NCBI GenBank assembly: GCA_028023455.1
Contig: JAQFVV010000013.1
Span: forward strand, 12,312,579-12,376,578
Length of the DNA stretch: 64,000 bases
DNA from: Epiperipatus broadwayi
Taxonomy: Eukaryota; Onychophora; Udeonychophora; Euonychophora; Peripatidae
Direction of reading: 5' to 3'
The notes below the pieces were generated by a model. It was given only the letters and a program-made list of their open reading frames with translations. It ran no database searches and had not been told where the DNA came from. The translations under genes were made by a program, and so were the position numbers. Of the stretch, positions 33,340-47,408 are shown piece after piece. Positions within the stretch are counted from its first letter, which is position 1, and each line of letters starts with the position of its first letter.

Positions 33340-35250
33340 ATTTATTTTTCTATATTTTTTAATTATTATTAATTTTTATATACTTTTTTAATTATTATTA
33401 TTTTTATATACATTTGATAAAATTATACAAAAAAACTATTATTGAAACTAATATTTAAAAAAGATCATGATTACTTGCGTTTTTTCTATGATACTTTTTT
33501 TCTATGATACTGGAGTATTTGAATTAGATGATATCAGATAAAGATATACATGTTTTTCAAATATTATGACTTGATTCAGATTTTTCTATAATCTTTTCTC
33601 TGCATTTTAATTATAATAAATATACGCAAATGCTAAAAGTAAAGATTTTGACAGTATATATATAAACTACTAACTTATAAACCTCAAGCTTAACTCTATA
33701 ATGAATTTAGTATTTCATTCACTTTTTATTTTATTTTATTATTTTGCATATAGTGCTTATTTTAGTAGTACTTTTTAACAAATTACAAACTGTATTGAAA
33801 TTCTTTATTATAATATTCAAATTATACTAATTATTGATCAATATTAACTACTTGTTTTATTATTAGGGATGGTATATACATTGCAAATCCCTGTATGGAA
33901 ATACATTTTGAAGGGTTACAGAGAAGAAAAAAAGTATTAATGTTTTTATTCTATGAAATTTTCAAGTGATGGATTGATTACCTTAGGTAAGTGTTATTAT
34001 ATACTAATTTTTTAAAAATTGCATGATGAATCCAACCTAACCTATTAACAAAAATATAATTTTAAGTTGTACACATGATAATTTAGAATTTGTGAAATAA
34101 TATGAAAATAATTATTAGAAATATTAACTTTTTTTTTTATTACTTTGAATATCAATGACTATATTGTTTTGAATATCAATGACTATATTTTATTCAGCTT
34201 AATTACATTCTTTGGTGTTTTATTTTTAAAATAATATATATTATGTCATTTTTTAGTAATACAAACATATATTATGATAAAGTTTGTGGTTTGACATAAT
34301 TTTTTTAAAATATTCAGTATGGCTGCTTCATACGTGTAATTAAGATATTATATCCTATAGTATGAATATAGATACTATCACATCCTTGAATTACCTAGTT
34401 TTCTAGGAATTTGTTTATTTTCTAAAGAACTGTTTTTTTAGTGTTCTATTTTTTACTGTTTTATTGCTTTATTACTTGTTTTTTTATTTTATATGTGGAC
34501 TAGTAAAATATGTATAGTGATTTCTTTTTGTATATAATACTATATGTATGGTTTATATATATATATATAATAGTATATGTGTGGTTTTATTTTTTTTTTA
34601 AAGATTTTTTTGAAAGAGTTTTTTTTTGTAATTTTTTGTACAAGGTTTTTTGTATAATTTTGTTGTATGTAATTCTTGTAGAGTTATTTATATTTATATA
34701 CATGTATTAAAGTAATCTTTAATTTGTGTTTGTAAAGTTTTTATTTTTGTAGGGTTTTGTAAAATTTTATAAGTATTTTATAAAAATGTAATTACTACTT
34801 TTTTTGTTGTTGTTTTAAAACAATAAATATGAGATATTTATCAGTTGGTTGATTGATAAGAATTGTTGTATAAGGAATGTATTATACGAGGAGGAGATTT
34901 TGTAAGAAAAGTTTTTAAAAAAAGTTTTAAAAAAAGATTATATATAGAAAAAAGATTTATGAAAAAAGAATTTTAATCTATAGGAATTAATTTTGTATAT
35001 CTGATATGTGAATGTTTGTAATTTTTTTATATTTAAATTTTGGAAGTAGCCATATTGCTGTGCTTTCTGATAAAAATCAGTCTGCTAGTTGAAATATTAA
35101 AGCAGCTTTATAGAGTAGTAATTTTATGGTTTTTTTTCTTTTATTTATATATAGAGAGAGGAGGATTCAATTATATTTAAACAGTTGCAATGAATTGATC
35201 TCAAATTGTTATATATATATATAAAGCAGAAGTTTAATTAAAGCCATAGA
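33340..35250. other. T-rich region without genes
   Basis: Contains a 22-bp tandem duplication (TTTGAATATCAATGACTATA, near 34145-34190) and long T runs. The 66-codon frame at 34510 is low-complexity hydrophobic. Confidence 0.55.
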
Positions 35251-35253
35251 AAA

Positions 35254-35648
35254 TATATAATGGAGAAATAAATAATAAATACAGCCAAAGTAAGGTTAAA
35301 ATAAATTTGTTTATTAATCTGCTGAGTTAACTTTTGATACAAAGTGTCTGTCTCAAAGCATAATTGGTAGATAATTGACAGAGGGTGATAGTAATTCTGA
35401 TTATAAAAGATAGACATACAGTTATTTAATATGACAACATAGGCACTTCGCAGTTACCTATTATGCAAATCTCTGGAACATCGCCAAGTTTAATCTTTTA
35501 TACTTGTAATTATTATCAGACTCTGCTAATTATCTACCAATTATGCTTTGAAACACATACTCTGCGTCGAAAGTTAACTCAGCAGATGAACAAATGAATT
35601 TATTTTAACCTTATTTTAGCCGTATTTATTATTTATTTCTCTATTATA
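35254..35648. mobile_element. Long-inverted-repeat non-autonomous DNA element (MITE-like)
   Basis: The outer arms, about 160 bp each, match in reverse complement: TATAATGGAGAAATAAATAA at the left against the right end, and CTGCTGAGTTAACTTT and CAAAGCATAATTGGTAGATA inside both arms. Divergence is modest. The centre (about 35410-35500) is unique and non-coding. (TA)n lies at both ends, consistent with insertion at TA. Confidence 0.75.
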
Positions 35649-35749
35649 TATATATATTGATTTATATCTCCAAGTTTGATAAGGATAGTAGGCAATCAAT
35701 TAAGCACATACATATATAAATATATGCAGACACTCACATATTAGATATC

Positions 35750-36140
35750 TTTATTGCGAAACCTATTATAAATAATATGAGATCACAATAAACATAAGTG
35801 GAGTCAAGATTTTGGAGTGCAGAAAATAAAAAAAATATTACAAATTTAACAAAAACAATATTTAATTATATAACAAAAAATAATAAAAAGAATAATTAAT
35901 TGACTATTTACATTTTAATTTATGAACTGGCAAAAATTATTGTGGAAATATTAAAATACAAATGGTACTAATTATCAGAACATCTTACTACAACAGACTA
36001 TAGCCAACCATTAATTCTAGTAGGATTGATTGAACTTTCAAAATATTTAAAATTACTAAAATTAAAAAAAAACTGGCTATTGAATGATATTCTAATACAA
36101 ACATTTCTCATTATAAGATAATTTAGGTAAATATGGTATC
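35750..36140 (+). repeat. Dispersed repeat D, copy 2
   Basis: Aligns with 19990-20430: AAGATTTTGGAGTGCAGAAA, AAATTTAACAAAAACAATAT and the AT-rich sequence after them follow in the same order. Both copies are heavily diverged. No open frame. Confidence 0.55.
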
Positions 36141-36149
36141 TATAATTAT

Positions 36150-36850
36150 ATAAAATATATTTAATACAATATAGAGATATATTTGTTTATAAAGTTATTT
36201 TTTAGTTTAACTTTTTTCCAATCATAAATTTTCCTGACAGTATGTGGGCCATCAAAGTAAATATTTGAGAGGATTTTTCCTTATCAACAAATCCTTTGCA
36301 AACTTTATTCAGTTTGATAAATGCTAGATAGTAAAAAATGAAATGTCATATACCCTAATTGATAATTATTTTAAAATAATATATAATAGTAATGGTTGGC
36401 ATCAGATTTACAGATCATATGGACAAGAATTTATTTTTTATGTCAATTTTCTGAGATCGATCTCTCCAAAATCTTTCCAATTTCTAGAAGCTTATATATG
36501 TCTTCTTTTCTCTTTGCACTTTACTAAGTAGTTCTTAAGGATATAATCACTTGAATTGATTTAAAGCTATTTATAAAGTCTTGACAGTTGTTTGTGAAAT
36601 TATATAAAAAAAATAAACAACCAAATGTTATTTTCTATTTGTATTTGTACAAATATATTATCTAAAATTCCATAAACATGGAGACTAGTTAATTGGCGCT
36701 CAATAAAAATAAATATTCTTACTGCTTATAAATGCATCTTGATTATGTAGAAAATAAAGCTATAAATAATTAAAAAAACAAATCAAGTTAATTATTTCAT
36801 TTGTGCTTAATTTTATAATTAATATAATTAATGTGAAAACTATACTCTTT
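36150..36850. other. AT-rich sequence, nothing recognisable
   Basis: A 62-codon frame at 36343-36531 has no recognisable motif and no splice context. Confidence 0.5.
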
Positions 36851-36854
36851 CATT

Positions 36855-38340
36855 TAAGAATATATATATATATTGAAATGAATTGATTTCATGACATGTA
36901 ACAGGGCATATGAAACCATAGATGTGTGTGCATGCACATATAATTAAATCTTTAAAAAAAAAGAAAAAATGGTCACAAACAAAATTTATATATATATATA
37001 ATTATTTAAAATAGTCTAAAAATTGTCTTGATATTTTTGAAATATTATATTATTTAAAATTAAACATAAAAAAGGTCTATTTTATGCAAATATTTTATGT
37101 AATTTGTTTTTGATTTTAACAAAATTTAAAATTTTTTAATATATAAAAAAATCATTTAGTATAAAACAAAGATGCTTACTTATAATTATGGTTAATTCAA
37201 ATATATATTCACTTAAAAGATTAAGAATTTATTTTTAATTGAATTATTTTTGTTTTTAACTCTTGTGCATTTCAACATTTTTCTATTCTTTAGCTAATGG
37301 CCATATGAGTTAATAATCCACTATTTTATTTTAATATTAAAATCTTTATTCAATATTATGAATCAATAAATTGTATTTGATTCACTAAAAATATAAATTT
37401 ATAAATGAAAATATCCTAAAAAATTAAACACAGAACATAAAATAATAATGTGAAATTCATAATGAGAATAATTTTTTTTTCCTTCTTAGATAATTATAGT
37501 AAATCCAATAACAAATAAATTAATGTAATCTTTTTTTGATTGAATTTCATTTTTTAATCATGAATGAATTATTATTAAGTCATCATAGAGCTATAAAATT
37601 CTGTTCTAAAATTTAAAATTGCATTTATAATTATTAAAATAAAAACAAAAGTTCTGCACTAAAATGTTTGATGGAGTATAAAGATGTTGGTTTCCTTTTT
37701 ACCATTACTTCAAATTTCTTAATCTGTATTTTTACAAATAAATATATTTTATACAATCTAAATCTAAATATGAGTATATATATTTTTAAATAATTATTAT
37801 ACAAATATTTTGTAAAAATAATACAAATATTTAAATAAACCATGAAAAATGTAGAATTTTTCTGTTCATTGGTACACCAATTGAAGAGAAATTTATAAGT
37901 TTGCTTATATTTCCTAGATCAAAAAAAAAAAAAATCAATAATGCTTTAGGTTGTTGTTGGCTTGTTTGCAGCTTTCCTCTATAAACTAAGGACATTTTCA
38001 GATTTTTTAAATTAATAAATCAACATTTACTTTAATTCTAATTTTTACCATATAAATAACATGAACTGGCAAAGCAGTGCTAAAGACAGCCACAAGAGAG
38101 ATATTTAAAGCTGAAACCTAAAAATGACTTCACAATATTCATAATATGCAACTATGAACTGAACAATTATAATTACTTCTAATCTTGTTTTTATTAATCA
38201 AAAATAAAAATATTTATTATTAATTCTCCTATCTATAAATTCCACAGTATCTACTAATAGTCAGTTCAAATTAACTGATAATTATTATAAAAAGTCAGTT
38301 TCTAATTTCCATATTTGCTCAAGTTGAATTTTTGAATATG
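36855..38340 (+). repeat. Dispersed repeat C, copy 1 (longest, about 1.5 kb)
   Basis: Three segments match other places in the window in the same order. 36870-37100 (ATTGATTTCATGACATG) matches 60400-60560. 37320-38110 (ATAGAGCTATAAAATTCTG, TCTAAAATTTAAAATTGCAT, ATTATTATACAAATATTTT, TATAAACTAAGGACATTTTC) matches 44020-45080. 38175-38300 (TAATCTTGTTTTTATTAATC) matches 60720-60830. It encodes nothing and has no obvious termini. A non-autonomous DNA transposon or an old LTR is possible. Confidence 0.65.
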
Positions 38341-38344
38341 TATA

Positions 38345-41095
38345 ATGGAGTGTTTTCTCTGTGATATCTTCATAGTCCAATATATTAGATATAACTTATC
38401 ACAACTAAAATTCAGATATAAAATTTAAATTGAGATGAGGACTGCTAGTATATAATTTATATACTATTAACCAGAACATGTCACAATGGCAATTTACAAA
38501 AGAGATTTAACCTTGAGAGAGTCCAAGGGCACACATTGAACAATGATAAAAACATGTTGAAGTACATATGAAAGAAACTTCTTTGGGTATATTTATAGAT
38601 GTGTACACAAAAATTGATTATATAGCCACCCTTATATTGCTACTAACATTTTCACATACATATAAAGCATAAAAGTAAATATATATATAGACATCAAACT
38701 TTAATTCTCTTTATTTTTGTTTATTCCCCCCCCCCCCAAAGAATTTATTTATTTTAAAGGTAAATAATTTTTTGAATGAATTTAATAAATTTGTAATTGA
38801 AATCTTTTTATATATGTGTAAGATCACTAGCTATTTATAAATCGTTAAAACAATATTGACCTAAAGATTTAATGAAATAAGATTAAGAATTAAAATATTA
38901 TTTTTGTACAAAATATGCTCATGTGTGTGCTTATATTATATATACATTTAACATTTAATTTCTGTTAAAATAAAACATTGGCTTATTAATGATTAAAATA
39001 TTAACCATGCATGTATGTGTATATTTAATACCATTTAGAATCTATATATCTATAAACTACAATTTAAATAATGTTGTGTGTATAGTTTGTTTGTCAATAT
39101 GTTAATTTTTAAGCCAAAATTAGAATGATCTATTAAAATTATATAGTATCTATCAGATCTTTTATTATATAATTATAATCAAAAATGTATTATATTAAGT
39201 TGGTGAAGTTATTTAATGCATAGATTAAATATGATATATTTGCTCTTGTTCACATAGTCAAAGAGTTGTTGCAAACATGAAACTATCTCTGGATTAATAG
39301 CAATGGAATATGGGTGTGATTAACTAAATTCTTTTTAAAATTATTTATATGGTGCTAAGATAACGGTTACTTTCAAATTCCACTCACTTTATAGATAGAT
39401 TTTATGTTGATGATCAATGGTTCATTGAGAGACAGTACACTTATAGTGCCAGTTGATCTTAAGTATTGATGATGATTGCGATTTCTATAATTATTTCAGT
39501 ATTTTTGATAAAGGATTAGTTTTATAGATATTTTAACACTTATGTTTAAACACAGTAAAAAATATTGATTATTGCTTTTTAAAGCCATAGGGTTGACATT
39601 GGTTTGATAAGAACAGATTAAAACCCTCAAAGGATAACTAATGATTTAATAATTACTTGCTTATGATATTCTGATTGTTAATGATATTTGCTGACAGTTC
39701 TATATCTAATTTATTTTTTTAATGCCAGTTTTTTGTTCATCATTCTTTTCTTTGCATTTATTTTATCATATTTTACAAAAATATTGAGGTTCATTAATTT
39801 TTCCTTATTTATCTTACATTATTACAATATATATATATATTCAAATTCCAAATAAATCAATTTAGCACAACTATTTGTATATTATAATTATATTGTAATG
39901 GAATAAAATAAAGGGAATCACATGTCAATGCATGCAAATAATAAATGGTATCTGATGAAAAGCATACACAAATGCTATGTAAATGTAATGAGATCAGAGC
40001 CACGTAATACCATAAGTATATCGGAAATACAAAGTAATAATCATATATAATGTTAATAAAGTGGATATGATAAACCACATTTTTAACAATAATACAGAAT
40101 TATTTTATTATTTTGTAACAATTGTTAATTCATAAATATCATTCATACAATTTTTAAGAGAATTTTATACAATGCTTATACACACACACCAAATTTCATT
40201 ATTAACTAAGGCTAGCTTCCTGAATAGCAAAAAATGCTGAATATATGTGTAAGAATAAAGTGGACAAAATTAAATTGGAATTTAAATAAAGTTATTGTAA
40301 TAATTCAAAATAATGATTAATAATTTTAATAATGAATTAGTAAGAATAGTATAAAATGTTGGATCTAAGTAAATACCGTAATACTATATAGAATTAATAG
40401 ATTATTACATCTGATTTTAACTTATTTATAAATATCATATAGTTATTAATTTATTAAATAGTTATAAGACAAAACAATAAATGTAGTAATAATGTTTAAA
40501 ATATAAATCTACCTGGTTTATATATTTATAAATCGTAGGTGGATCTAGATAGAAATGCTTCGACTATTTAAATATTAATTTGCCATTAAATTGTTTTAAT
40601 AATATATATAATCATTTCTGTGTTTGCATATAATTAATATAGAATATTGCTGATTAATTTTAAGGATTTACATTTTCATTTACTATTACCTATAAAATAA
40701 TTCTGATATTATCAATGGATTTTGAACACCCCTTTAAATTTTATCTAAATGCAAATTAATCAGTAATCAATTATAAACGAAAATATTTGCATGAAAAAAA
40801 TCTTAAAAGAAACTGGTCTTTAAGTTCTTTTTTTTCTCAAGATTTAAATTGGAATAACCATCCTTCTTTGAATTATAATGCCTTGAAAATATTTTCTTTC
40901 TTTGATGAATTTAAAGTTTCTTAGAATTTCTGCGATCTGTTCACCTGCATTTTTAAAACTAATTAGTATAAGTGTAATACTCTTCTGTAGTATCAATAAA
41001 CTTTTTTTTAGAGCAATAAGCAAATATATATTTTTCTGTATTTCATTAGCACTGGAATTAATATTTTAAATAGTATATATAAAATATATGTATTG
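38345..41095. other. AT-rich region without genes
   Basis: Contains an 11-base C run near 38727-38737. The frame at 39857-40078 (- strand) has no recognisable motif. Confidence 0.55.
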
Positions 41096-41099
41096 TAAC

Positions 41100-42500
41100 A
41101 GAACAGGTCCTAGCCTTGTGTAACGAATGGTTGAGAAACCGTATTTAGAATTCCTAGATGTATAGAGTCATATCTACTCCGACCTCCCTTCTAGGAGATG
41201 TTGTATTAGCACATAAACATACATCAAAAAATCTACCCATATACTCATCTCTTTTCACCATTCTAAATTTCCATTTATACCAGAATTCAAGCTTAGGAGA
41301 CTGCACATAATATTCTACTTCAGGGAATATCAATATTATTATATTTACTGAGCGAGTATGTGATAAATTGATAAATGATTAAAGAAAAACCCAAACGACA
41401 GTTTTTAATTTGAAATCATATATTTAAAAAATTTATTTACAATTATTACAGTTTATGCAACAAGTAATTATAACGAATGCAATTAATTTCCTTACATATC
41501 TATGAATATCTTTGATTAGTACAGTTAATACTTATTAATCCAATCCCACTGTTCCCCTCAAAGAATAATCATTAAATATCAATACTGACAAAGAAAAATT
41601 AAATTAAAACTTGTGATTATTTATATATACACTTGCTTGCTAATTTAGACTTCATTGATATCAGAAATCATCATCCCCAATATATTTATTGATTAATTTC
41701 TACTAACAATGTGATGGTGGTATGGGATCCCTTTTCTATCATGACTTATTTCTACAATGAGAGAAAAGATCTTTCACACTAGAAATTATTAATCATATAT
41801 ATTGAAAAAACAAATAAATGCCAAAATAATTAGAACCAACAAACAAACAACAAGTAATAATGTAACTGTACAAGTGTTGGTATTTAATGTGTAAAAATAT
41901 AAAATCATACCTCTAACCCAGGAAATGATTAAATTCATCTGCAAGAAAGTTCACGACTGACACTAAATTTTATTTCACTTTAAAAATAAGGTTAATAATG
42001 TTTCCCTTTTTTAACATATCAATAATGTTTACCCACCTCAACCTATGGTGATGGAAAAAAGAAAAAAATATATAGATACATAAAATGCAAACATGCTGTC
42101 AACCTAAGATTAATTAAAAATACAGTAAAGGGATGTTCTGAAAGGATTATAAATGTCCTCATTGCTACAGTTTATGACCAATCGGTGGGGTTCAAGTGTT
42201 CTAGAATGTATATGAAGGTGATCAGAATTGCTCTCTTTCATATAGCATGCCTTGAGATGTTAGGTTTACAGCTTCACCTTCAAATGAAGTTGGTGGTGAT
42301 TTCAGCATAGATGAATAGATGCTGGGTTGAGTCATATTTTGTTTTGGAAATCCATGGAGATCTCTTGCCATGAAGTAACTTCACACTTAGCAGCACATGG
42401 TTGCCTGTATTTCTATATACATAGTTGATAAAAGTCCTTGAGTTTGTTGGATAGCAAGGTATTTGCTATTGGGAATCTCAAGTTAAAGTTACTCGAGATT
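41100..42500. other. Mixed region with two less AT-rich patches
   Basis: 41100-41340 and 42150-42480 have more G and C than their surroundings and may be old mobile-element debris. I found no open frame, tRNA box or second copy to identify them. Confidence 0.35.
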
Positions 42501-42509
42501 AAAAATATT

Positions 42510-43985
42510 TTTGAAATATAGAATAAATTTAAAGCTGTTTCTGGGAGTTATAATTTTAAATCCCTTAGTTTGCTGGGTTTAAATAGCTTTTACCCATATT
42601 CAATGAGATATTCTCATTTAATGTTTTTACTTTGCTGGCTGCAGACTTTTCTGATTGAATGACAAGTTTGATTTTCCATTCATAAAGTATACGTGTTGAT
42701 TAGCCCCGATAAAAGTTTTTGATCTGATTTTTGAGAAGCTCATTTATATATATATTTTGCTAGTCACCAAAATGAGATTGTTCTTTTTAATGTTAATTTG
42801 ACTCTTTCAAATGGCAAGTTTGAGTTTATGCATTAAGCTAATTATTTATGTCATTTGTTACAATTTATATATAAATATGGTAAATTAATAACAATAAAAA
42901 TGTATTTATTATTCTTTCCTTTACAATTTTGTGATTTTCTCGCTTGCATCTAAATTTGATCATTTTTTCTTATATTGATATAATGTATGTACATTAAACA
43001 ATAATCAAAGAGAGGTTTTTATAATAAGGGTAAGTGTCAATATTTAAGTTTTATAATTTAGTCTGGAATGTGTATTTTATCACGTTTGTTCAATATTTAA
43101 TTATAAAAATAATTAAATGTTTCTCAGCTACAATGCTTGTGACCATATTCATCTTTTGGTAATGAGTTTTATTTGAGTTACATTCTCTTTATACATATAG
43201 CTTGCTTTATATTATGTGAAGAGAATTTTGTTAGTGTGGGTATTGGGATTGAAATAACTAATAGTGTTTAATGGTTTTTGGTGGGATGTAAGACCATATC
43301 TTACAGTATATTACTGATTTATTTTTGTCAATAGCATATTTCCTTTATCTGTATTTTCACATATATGTTGATTAGGCTTTATAGACTGATTTTTCTCTAT
43401 GATACTTAGATATTTTTTGTTAACATTAGATTTCTCTTTTCTGTGATTGTAAGAAAATTGGCTTCATTTATTGATAGCCCTGTAAAATCTGTCCTAGTTA
43501 ACGTATAATTTAGACAAATACATCTGGCTTTCAATTCACTTTTAACTTCTATACTGTTTGAATTATATGTACAGTAATCAATGATAGATATTCATAGCTT
43601 TGTTGTTATTTGCAAGTCTTTGTGTGCTTCAGTTTTTATAACTATCTGATAAAAATTGATTATATAGATAAATACAAGAATTAAAGTTAAGTATTTTTTT
43701 TATTTAGTAAAAATAAAGATTATGAAAGTAATTCAACTGCTGTTTTTTTTTTTCATTTTACATTCATTAAAACAACATACTATTCTTTTGATTAAGAGAC
43801 AGAAATAATTTCTTGATTAAAAAAATTTTAAACCTACTTTTCATTCAAAACATGTTTAATAAATTAACTTTTGTAATTGCAAGTTCAGTAAATCAAAATA
43901 ATATTTTTCTCAAATTAATCTTTTTTCATCTTCTGTTATAGCATTAACCCTTCTATATTTCAGTGTTTTCCACCAATCCCCTACT
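42510..43985. other. AT-rich region, nothing recognisable
   Basis: No supported gene or repeat. Confidence 0.55.
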
Positions 43986-43989
43986 GGTA

Positions 43990-45170
43990 ATTTGAGTCAA
44001 TATTTCAACATTTTAATTTTAGTACTAAACTCTTTATTTGATATTTTGAATTAATAAATGATCTTAATTTGTTGGAAGTGTAAGTATATAAATGAAAAAA
44101 ATTTAAAAAAACATATTTGAGCTTTCCCAATATAAAAAAATAATTCAATAAAATACATAAAACAATTACTTTTTTCTTATTGGCTAATTAAAACAGGCAA
44201 AACGCTCCATACAGTAGTGCCATTCATTGCAAGCCAGAGTAATCAAGGTGTTCCAGAAGGCTTGTGCATAAAATCTCTATCTAGTGCCTACTCATCCAAT
44301 ATCCCCAGACTAGTTTCTAGCTTGTGGATTGATTACTCTGGCTTGCATTAAGTGGCACTACTGTCTGGAGAGTTTTGCCTATTTTAATAACAGTTGTGAG
44401 CAAGTATAAAAAATCATGATCATGTGATGTTTATTGGCCTATTGTCATAATATTACTAAAAAAAATAAATTATTAATCGTAGTGAATGAGTTCCATTCAT
44501 AAAACATGAATGAATAATTATAAAGTGATCATAAAGCTATAAAATTCAGTTCTAAAATTTAAAATTGCATTTATATTTATTAAATTATCACAAAAATTCA
44601 ATACTACAGCATTTGCCAGAGCTCATGAATATAATTTCATTTTTATCATTTCATCAAACTTTTTAACTTTTAATTTTAAAAATGAATCATATTTCAAAAA
44701 ATGTAATTGTAAATGTAAATACGTTCTTTTTTAATAATTATTATACAAATATTTTATGAAAATAATCATAAATATTTAAATAATCTATGATATTGTGAAA
44801 TTATATTTGTTCATTGCTAACAATAATCAATGGGAAGTTTACAAGTGTTTGTACATCCAAGATCAAGGAATCCATCAATCAGAGATCTTCTAGACTTTTG
44901 TCAGCTCACCTGTAGTTTTTCTTTTGAACTATTCTATAAACTACTGATACCTTCAGATTTTTTTTAAATTAAATTTTATTTCCAATTTTTATTGTCAAAT
45001 GAATGTGAAACCATCAAAATAACTCTAAAAATAGACACAAAAGAATGATTTAAAGCTGAAGAATAGCAGCAGCATCCCAGTAATCTATGAAGCACCAACT
45101 ATTATTATTATAAAGTTCACAATCAAAAATAAATTGAATAATCCATTTATCTGAAAAAGCTATCTATTTA
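43990..45170 (+). repeat. Dispersed repeat C, copy 2, interrupted by a MITE
   Basis: Aligns with 37290-38170: CTCTTTATTTGATATTTTGA, AAAGCTATAAAATTCAGTTC, TCTAAAATTTAAAATTGCAT, ATTATTATACAAATATTTT and TATAAACTACTGATACCTTC occur in the same order. The copy is split by the inverted-repeat element at 44187-44388, so repeat C is older than that insertion. Confidence 0.65.
44187..44388. mobile_element. MITE-like element with about 60-bp terminal inverted repeats
   Basis: The left end ATTAAAACAGGCAAAACGCT matches the reverse complement of the right end; the arms continue through AGTAGTGCCA and GCAAGCCAGAGTAATCA with few mismatches. The middle (about 44250-44325) is unique. No coding capacity. Confidence 0.75.
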
Positions 45171-45179
45171 ATTATTTCA

Positions 45180-45780
45180 AAATATCAAACATATTATTAT
45201 CTAGTTAATTCTTTTGGGTATGTATGTGTATGTGCTTTCTAAAGCTTTTTTTAAAAAATTTATCTAAATGCACTTTCAGTGATGAGCATCACAATTATAG
45301 CAATGATATGAAACCTGAGAGATATGATTATGATGTTCATCATCAAAATTGCACTCAACTAAATTAAAAAAAGAAATAATCTTTTCATAAAGCATATCTT
45401 ACACAAAATAATTATATATACAAGTGAAGGAAAAATTAACATTATATTATTGACTTAGTTAACATTTAGTTCATCCCAACCTTCATTTTATTATTTTTAA
45501 AGTTACTTTTGTGTGTACATTTATTTTTATCTTTACATATGTTTAATATGCACCATTAAAGTTATACATCAACTGTATTGGGATCATGAGACGTTTAGTC
45601 TCATTAATGTAGCAAAAATGAAACAGGGGATGTCAGTTTAAAAGCTATAGTTTACCTAGATTTAAAAATGAATAAGTGGATTCTCAAATCTAATTTTTTA
45701 AAATTATCTTAGAGTTAAAGGCTGATTACATATAAAAGTTGAGAATGCAATAAAGCTTAATCTGGTTTGTTTGAGATCTA
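45180..45780. other. AT-rich sequence, nothing recognisable
   Basis: No open frame or repeat to report. Confidence 0.5.
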
Positions 45781-45782
45781 AG

Positions 45783-45784
<2 letters not shown>

Positions 45785-45822
<38 letters not shown>

Positions 45823-45906
45823 CATTGAAAATCCTTTAAAATTAATGTGGCTTTCTTGGAATTTAAAGCTGTATATGTGGGAAAGTTGGAATCCATTAAA
45901 ACTTAA

Positions 45907-45942
<36 letters not shown>
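45785..45942. repeat. Two (TA)n microsatellites separated by 88 bp
   Basis: About 18 TA units end at about 45820, and about 17 units run from about 45908 to 45941. The text between them (AAAGCTGTATATGTGGG) is unremarkable. The 66-codon frame across it is a repeat artefact. Confidence 0.85.
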
Positions 45943-45944
<2 letters not shown>

Positions 45945-46269
45945 GTATGAGAGGATTATCACAGTGCCTAGAACCACCAATGGCTAATTGTACAGCAAAA
46001 CATACTTCAAAAGCCTAAACCTTCATTCCATCTCCAAGAATCTTCTTTTCTCCTGTCCTAACTCAAATATAAACTCAATATTCATGGAAACATCAATCCA
46101 TTATTTATCATTTACTGACAAAAAAAATTTATACTCTGTCACATATTTTATTTTTATGTTAAATTATTCTATCTTTTGAGATCTTAGATAATATATTTGA
46201 GTTTTTGTTTTTCAGATATATGGTTAATATATCAGAACATTAAATTGAGCAGCCATTTGAAAAGCTGGT

Positions 46270-46540
46270 CATAAGAACTGAAGTTTATTGTTATTGTAAA
46301 GCTGTTACATGTACATGTTGGAATGACAGAAGGTCTTATTTCTGCTAGTAGAAAATTTGAGGCATATAAAATGAAAACTGGTGTTAAACAGGACTGTGCA
46401 ATACAACAAGTTTATTTATTATTTTATGATAGTGGTTTTAGGATAATTTTATAGGTTACTTTATGAAGCAAGCATCAGCAGATACATGTTTGGTGATAAT
46501 GTTTTTAACTTGAAATGATTAAATGCAGAAATTTCATTTC
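46270..46540 (+). pseudogene. LINE-C: reverse transcriptase fragment
   Basis: The + frame from 46291 reads VIVKLLHVHVGMTEGLISAS, then FEAYKMKTGVKQDCAIQQVY. This is the segment around reverse transcriptase motif B (relatives: hxGMxxxV..F.V..GVRQGCVLSP). About 70 bp on, another frame reads RYMFGDNVFNLK, the next conserved piece of the same kind of LINE. Many substitutions: Gly to Asp in Q-G-C, and several stops. Confidence 0.7.
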
Positions 46541-47408
46541 TTAATTAATTTTAAAGAAAATTATTAATATCATATAGAATAAAGGATTTGATTGATGGTT
46601 GGTTAGTAGTGGTTTACACAATTACATAAATAAAAAATATTAATATTTGTTACATTCTTGAAAAATATCATCATAATTATATAATTGTTACGATGTAATA
46701 AAAAAATAAAAATTATTACATACTGTTTATATTTTTGAAGATTAAATAATTTTTATAAAAGCACATACATATATGTAAATAAAATAAAATAAAAGTTTCT
46801 TATAACTTTCCCTCTAATAATTTCAATACTGCTGCTAATGAGACAAGCTTCAAGTAGCTGTGTATATATGCAGTGTCTTGAGAACCTGGTCTTTGGCTAT
46901 TATTTTTATTTGTGTCAGTATGTCATAGTCTAATTTCTGATTTTTATTAAATTTATTTAAAAATAGTGATTGAAGTTTTCAGATGTTAGATTGAAAACTA
47001 AATAATCTTTCAGGAACCAGAGAATGATATTCTAAAAAAGATCTCTACATATATATTATTACCCAGTTTATTTAGAAGTTGTACTTGGGAACAATTTATA
47101 AAATATATTGGGGAATGTCCAAATATAAAATCTTACCTTCTGTTATATAATGAACAAATAGCAATCGTCTTTTTTTTTTTTTAACAAAGAAAATCATTAA
47201 TAGACAGAACTCTTTGATTTAATCAATTTAAATTTTTCAAATGTTTGTTTACAAATACTAATGATTACATTAATAGAATACGGATAGTTTTTCTTTCATC
47301 TTTTCTGAAACTTTATCTATAAAATGTCATTAATTAAAATTTTTGAAAAATGTTTTTTTTCTACAGTACAGGCTTTTTCATACCTGCACTTCTATATATA
47401 ATATATAA

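Noticed and set aside
33869-33987. Second exon following 33240-33333
   Set aside because: Acceptor and donor look fair, but all joins tested lead quickly to a stop; coding status cannot be supported.
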